Origin: Pseudomonadota bacterium
GTDB taxonomy: Bacteria; Pseudomonadota; Alphaproteobacteria; Caulobacterales; Caulobacteraceae
Assembly (NCBI GenBank): GCA_023436945.1
Contig: JAEZHG010000092.1
Location: 1 to 8,056, forward strand
Reading direction: 5' to 3'
DNA: 8,056 nucleotides
Position 1 is the stretch's first letter. Every line of letters starts with the position of its first letter. Positions 6,464 through 8,056 of this stretch are shown here, piece after piece. The notes beneath the pieces are model-generated. The model made no database searches. It worked only from the letters and a program-made list of their open reading frames with translations, and was not told where the DNA came from. Both the position numbers and the translations under genes were made by a program.

Positions 6464-6479
6464 GGCTGTGGGGACAGCC
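6464..6479. repeat. Hairpin GGCTGT-GGGG-ACAGCC in the lytTR/acyltransferase intergenic region
   Basis: A perfect 6-bp stem (6464-6469 with 6474-6479) around GGGG, directly adjoining the inverted repeat at 6436-6463. No U-tract follows on either strand, so it is not an intrinsic terminator. It may be an operator dyad, or a structure in the 5' leader of whichever transcript crosses it. Confidence 0.4.
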
Positions 6480-6488
6480 GCCAATGCC

Positions 6489-6495
6489 GAGGGGA
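6489..6495 (+). promoter_or_regulatory. Ribosome binding site of the lytTR gene
   Basis: GAGGGGA ends ten bases before ATG 6506 and is the only good purine-rich site near the 5' end, which fixes the lytTR start at 6506 rather than at the in-frame GTG codons 6512 or 6533. It overlaps the first, degenerate copy of the GACGAA repeat (6494-6500), so a protein bound there could also affect initiation of this transcript. Confidence 0.6.
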
Positions 6496-6544
6496 CGAAA
6501 CCGGGATGGCTGTGACGAACGGCAAGGCATCTGTGACGAACGGC
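6494..6544 (-). promoter_or_regulatory. Putative LytTR-type operator: two perfect and one degenerate direct repeat
   Basis: CTGTGACGAACGGC occurs at 6510-6523 and again at 6531-6544, identical over 14 bp with a 21-bp period. A degenerate copy, GACGAAACCGG, starts at 6494, 20 bp before the matching GACGAAC at 6514. On the minus strand each perfect copy reads GCCGTTCGTCACAG and contains CCGTTCGTC, the known box of the Pseudomonas LytTR protein AlgR. It fits 8 of 9 positions of the general LytTR half-site. LytTR proteins typically bind two direct half-sites about 21-22 bp apart. The array covers the start of a lytTR gene and lies 66-116 bp upstream of the divergent acyltransferase start. In coding terms the same repeat gives VTNG twice. 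Confidence 0.6.
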
Positions 6545-7330
6545 GCGGACCGCGCGGACCTTTGGCGCGGTGGCGCGATTGTTGTCCTTGGCGCGGCGCT
6601 GGTTGTGGTGGTCAACACCCTGACGACATGGTGGGACACGCCCGATGCAGCGCGGTGGGAGCCGATGGTCTGGGAGGTGTCGAGCCTGATCGGACTGGTC
6701 GCGGCGATCTGGATCCCGTGGCTGGCGGCGGCCAAGGCTCCGGCAGACGAGCTATTGGCGGCGGGCTGGAAGACCAAGGCGCATTTTGTGGCCGTGCATG
6801 TGGCGGCGCTGTTCGCCTATGCGCTGCTGCACGTCGGGATATTCGTGCTGATCCGGCATCTGGCCTATGGGCTGATGGGGCAGGACTATGATTTTGACGG
6901 AGGATTCTGGTTCGAATTCCGCAAGGACCTGCTGTCCTACATGCTGTTCCTGTCGGTGTTTTGGGCCGTCACCCATGTGCGCCAGAACGCCAAGGACGAG
7001 GTGAGGCCTGTCAGCTTCGACATTCGCGACGGCGCGCGCATCATCCGTGTGCCGCTAGGGGATATTCTGGCTGTTACGGCGGCGGGGAACTATGTCGAGT
7101 TCGTGCTGGCCGATGGGCGCAAACCCTTGATGCGGGCGACCATGGCGGCTGTCGAGGCCCGGCTGGCTCCGGTCGGGTTTGTTCGCACGCACCGCTCGTG
7201 GCTGGTCAATCCCGAACGTATGACGGCACTGGAACCGGCGGGCTCAGGGGATTGGACCGTCACGCTGGGTAGCATTCAGGCCCCCGTTTCGCGTCGATAC
7301 GCAGATGCGGTGGTGCGCCTTCAGGCCTAG
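6506..7330 (+). CDS. Membrane-anchored LytTR family transcription regulator
   Basis: A 274-residue regulator. The N-terminal half has four hydrophobic segments (about residues 22-39, 55-75, 94-118, 141-157) with no recognisable receiver domain. The C-terminal part (about 170-273) is a LytTR DNA-binding domain, with IIRVPLGDILAVTAAGNYVEF (179-199), FVRTHRSWLVNPERM (225-239) and PVSRRY (260-265), the beta-strand and loop segments that contact DNA in this family. It is therefore not a normal two-component regulator: the membrane part probably senses a signal or partner and the tethered domain binds DNA. The N-terminal region contains an in-frame repeat, VTNG at 3-6 and 10-13, encoded by the 14-bp DNA repeats. 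It diverges from the acyltransferase operon and shares four bases (CTAG) with the stop of astB. Target genes are inferred, not shown. Confidence 0.9.
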   Translation: MAVTNGKASVTNGADRADLWRGGAIVVLGAALVVVVNTLTTWWDTPDAARWEPMVWEVSSLIGLVAAIWIPWLAAAKAPADELLAAGWKTKAHFVAVHVAALFAYALLHVGIFVLIRHLAYGLMGQDYDFDGGFWFEFRKDLLSYMLFLSVFWAVTHVRQNAKDEVRPVSFDIRDGARIIRVPLGDILAVTAAGNYVEFVLADGRKPLMRATMAAVEARLAPVGFVRTHRSWLVNPERMTALEPAGSGDWTVTLGSIQAPVSRRYADAVVRLQA

Positions 7331-8056
7331 CGCTGGAAGGGGTAGAAGTCGCTGCCCAGATGCAGGATCGCGGTCAGCTCGTCCAATGCGCTGCGCGTTT
7401 CTGCCAGCAGGGCCGGATCGGCCAGATCCGCGGGGCGTAACTCCTCGCGATACCAGCGCAGCGCCCAGACCGTCAGGCGGGCGTGAAGTTCGTCCGTCAT
7501 ACGCATGGCAGGGTTGGTCGCGGCCAGTTCCTCCTCCGTTAAAACCACACGGAGACGCAGGCAGGCAGGCCCGCCGCCATTGGCCATGGACTGGCGCACA
7601 TCCACATATTCGACGCGGCCAATAGGACCGTTTGAGGCCGCCAGTTGTTCGGCAACCGCATGGCTGCGCGGGTTGTCGCGCGTCTCGGTCGGGCAGATCA
7701 GCGTCAGGCGGTCCTGATCTGGAAGCTTCACCAGCATGGAGTTGAAAAGATAGCTGCTGATGGCGTCGGCCAGAGGCAGGTCTGCGGCGGAGACCTCGAT
7801 GAACTTTGGCTCGAAGCCCTTGGCGGCGGCGCGGATGGCGGCCTTGGTGGCGGCGGTGTCCTCGAACGTCAGTTCATGAAAGAACAGGGTGTCGAGTGCG
7901 CCGACGCAGACCACATCATTATGGAAGGTACCGCCCGCGATGGCCTCACGCCCCTGACGGGCTAGAACAACACCTGATGCCGTGTGGCGACGCATGATGG
8001 CCTCGCAAGCTTCGCGCGTCTGGCGGGCGGGGAAGGGGCCATCCCACGCCTCGAAC
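7327..8056 (-). CDS. astB: N-succinylarginine dihydrolase (AstB), C-terminal part
   Basis: AstB hydrolyses N2-succinylarginine to N2-succinylornithine, two ammonia and CO2, the second step of the arginine succinyltransferase (AST) catabolic pathway in the cytoplasm. The gene runs off the window end; about 242 C-terminal residues of a usual 440-450 are present. The visible open frame begins FEAWDGPFPARQTREACEAI and includes GTFHNDVVCVGA, with the catalytic histidine, and QSMANGGGPACLRLRVVLTE, with the catalytic cysteine of this amidinotransferase-fold family. It ends LGSDFYPFQR, close to E. coli AstB. The third catalytic residue (Glu) and N-terminus lie outside the window. The TAG stop overlaps the TAG of the convergent lytTR gene in a shared CTAG. 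Other ast genes, if present, would be upstream beyond the window. Confidence 0.96.
   Translation of the reverse strand, partial: FEAWDGPFPARQTREACEAIMRRHTASGVVLARQGREAIAGGTFHNDVVCVGALDTLFFHELTFEDTAATKAAIRAAAKGFEPKFIEVSAADLPLADAISSYLFNSMLVKLPDQDRLTLICPTETRDNPRSHAVAEQLAASNGPIGRVEYVDVRQSMANGGGPACLRLRVVLTEEELAATNPAMRMTDELHARLTVWALRWYREELRPADLADPALLAETRSALDELTAILHLGSDFYPFQR

Noticed and set aside
6429..6530. Longer acyltransferase start at 6530
   Set aside because: The added 34 residues are not family-like and would overlap the 5' end of the divergent lytTR gene, including its ribosome binding site.

Overview
The window looks like ordinary chromosomal DNA of an alphaproteobacterium. It is GC-rich (about 60% by eye), with tightly packed genes and strong G/C preference at third codon positions. 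The gene set (coaD followed by secreted cyclophilins, a short Ppx/GppA, HspQ, a Tat-exported PhoX-like protein, AstB) suggests a Caulobacterales-type organism. That placement is an inference from protein character, not a database match. I see no mobile element, CRISPR array, rRNA or tRNA.

Layout. (1) Positions 2-2067, plus strand: the 3' part of coaD (coenzyme A synthesis), then two tandem paralogous genes for exported cyclophilin-type peptidyl-prolyl isomerases, probably one operon. A good intrinsic terminator ends this operon, and it lies inside the 3' coding end of the convergent ppx gene. (2) 2082-3215, minus: a short Ppx/GppA phosphatase with a very basic C-terminal tail. (3) 3216-3404: a divergent promoter region with a 12-bp palindrome and an inverted repeat. 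(4) 3405-3719, plus: hspQ. (5) 3723-6428, minus: an acyltransferase-3 family membrane protein followed 12 nt later by a Tat-exported PhoX/DUF839 protein, probably one operon. (6) 6506-7330, plus: a membrane-anchored LytTR transcription regulator, divergent from that operon. (7) 7327-8056, minus: the C-terminal half of astB (arginine succinyltransferase pathway), sharing a CTAG with the lytTR stop.

The most interesting signal is at 6494-6544. Two perfect 14-bp direct repeats, 21 bp apart, lie over the 5' end of the LytTR gene, with a degenerate third copy 20 bp upstream that overlaps its ribosome binding site. Read on the minus strand, the repeats contain CCGTTCGTC, the sequence known as the binding box of the LytTR protein AlgR. 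Their spacing, two helical turns, is typical of LytTR target sites. I infer that the membrane LytTR protein binds there, represses or tunes its own gene and controls the divergent acyltransferase-PhoX operon. This would make the three genes a small self-contained envelope-sensing and envelope-modification module.
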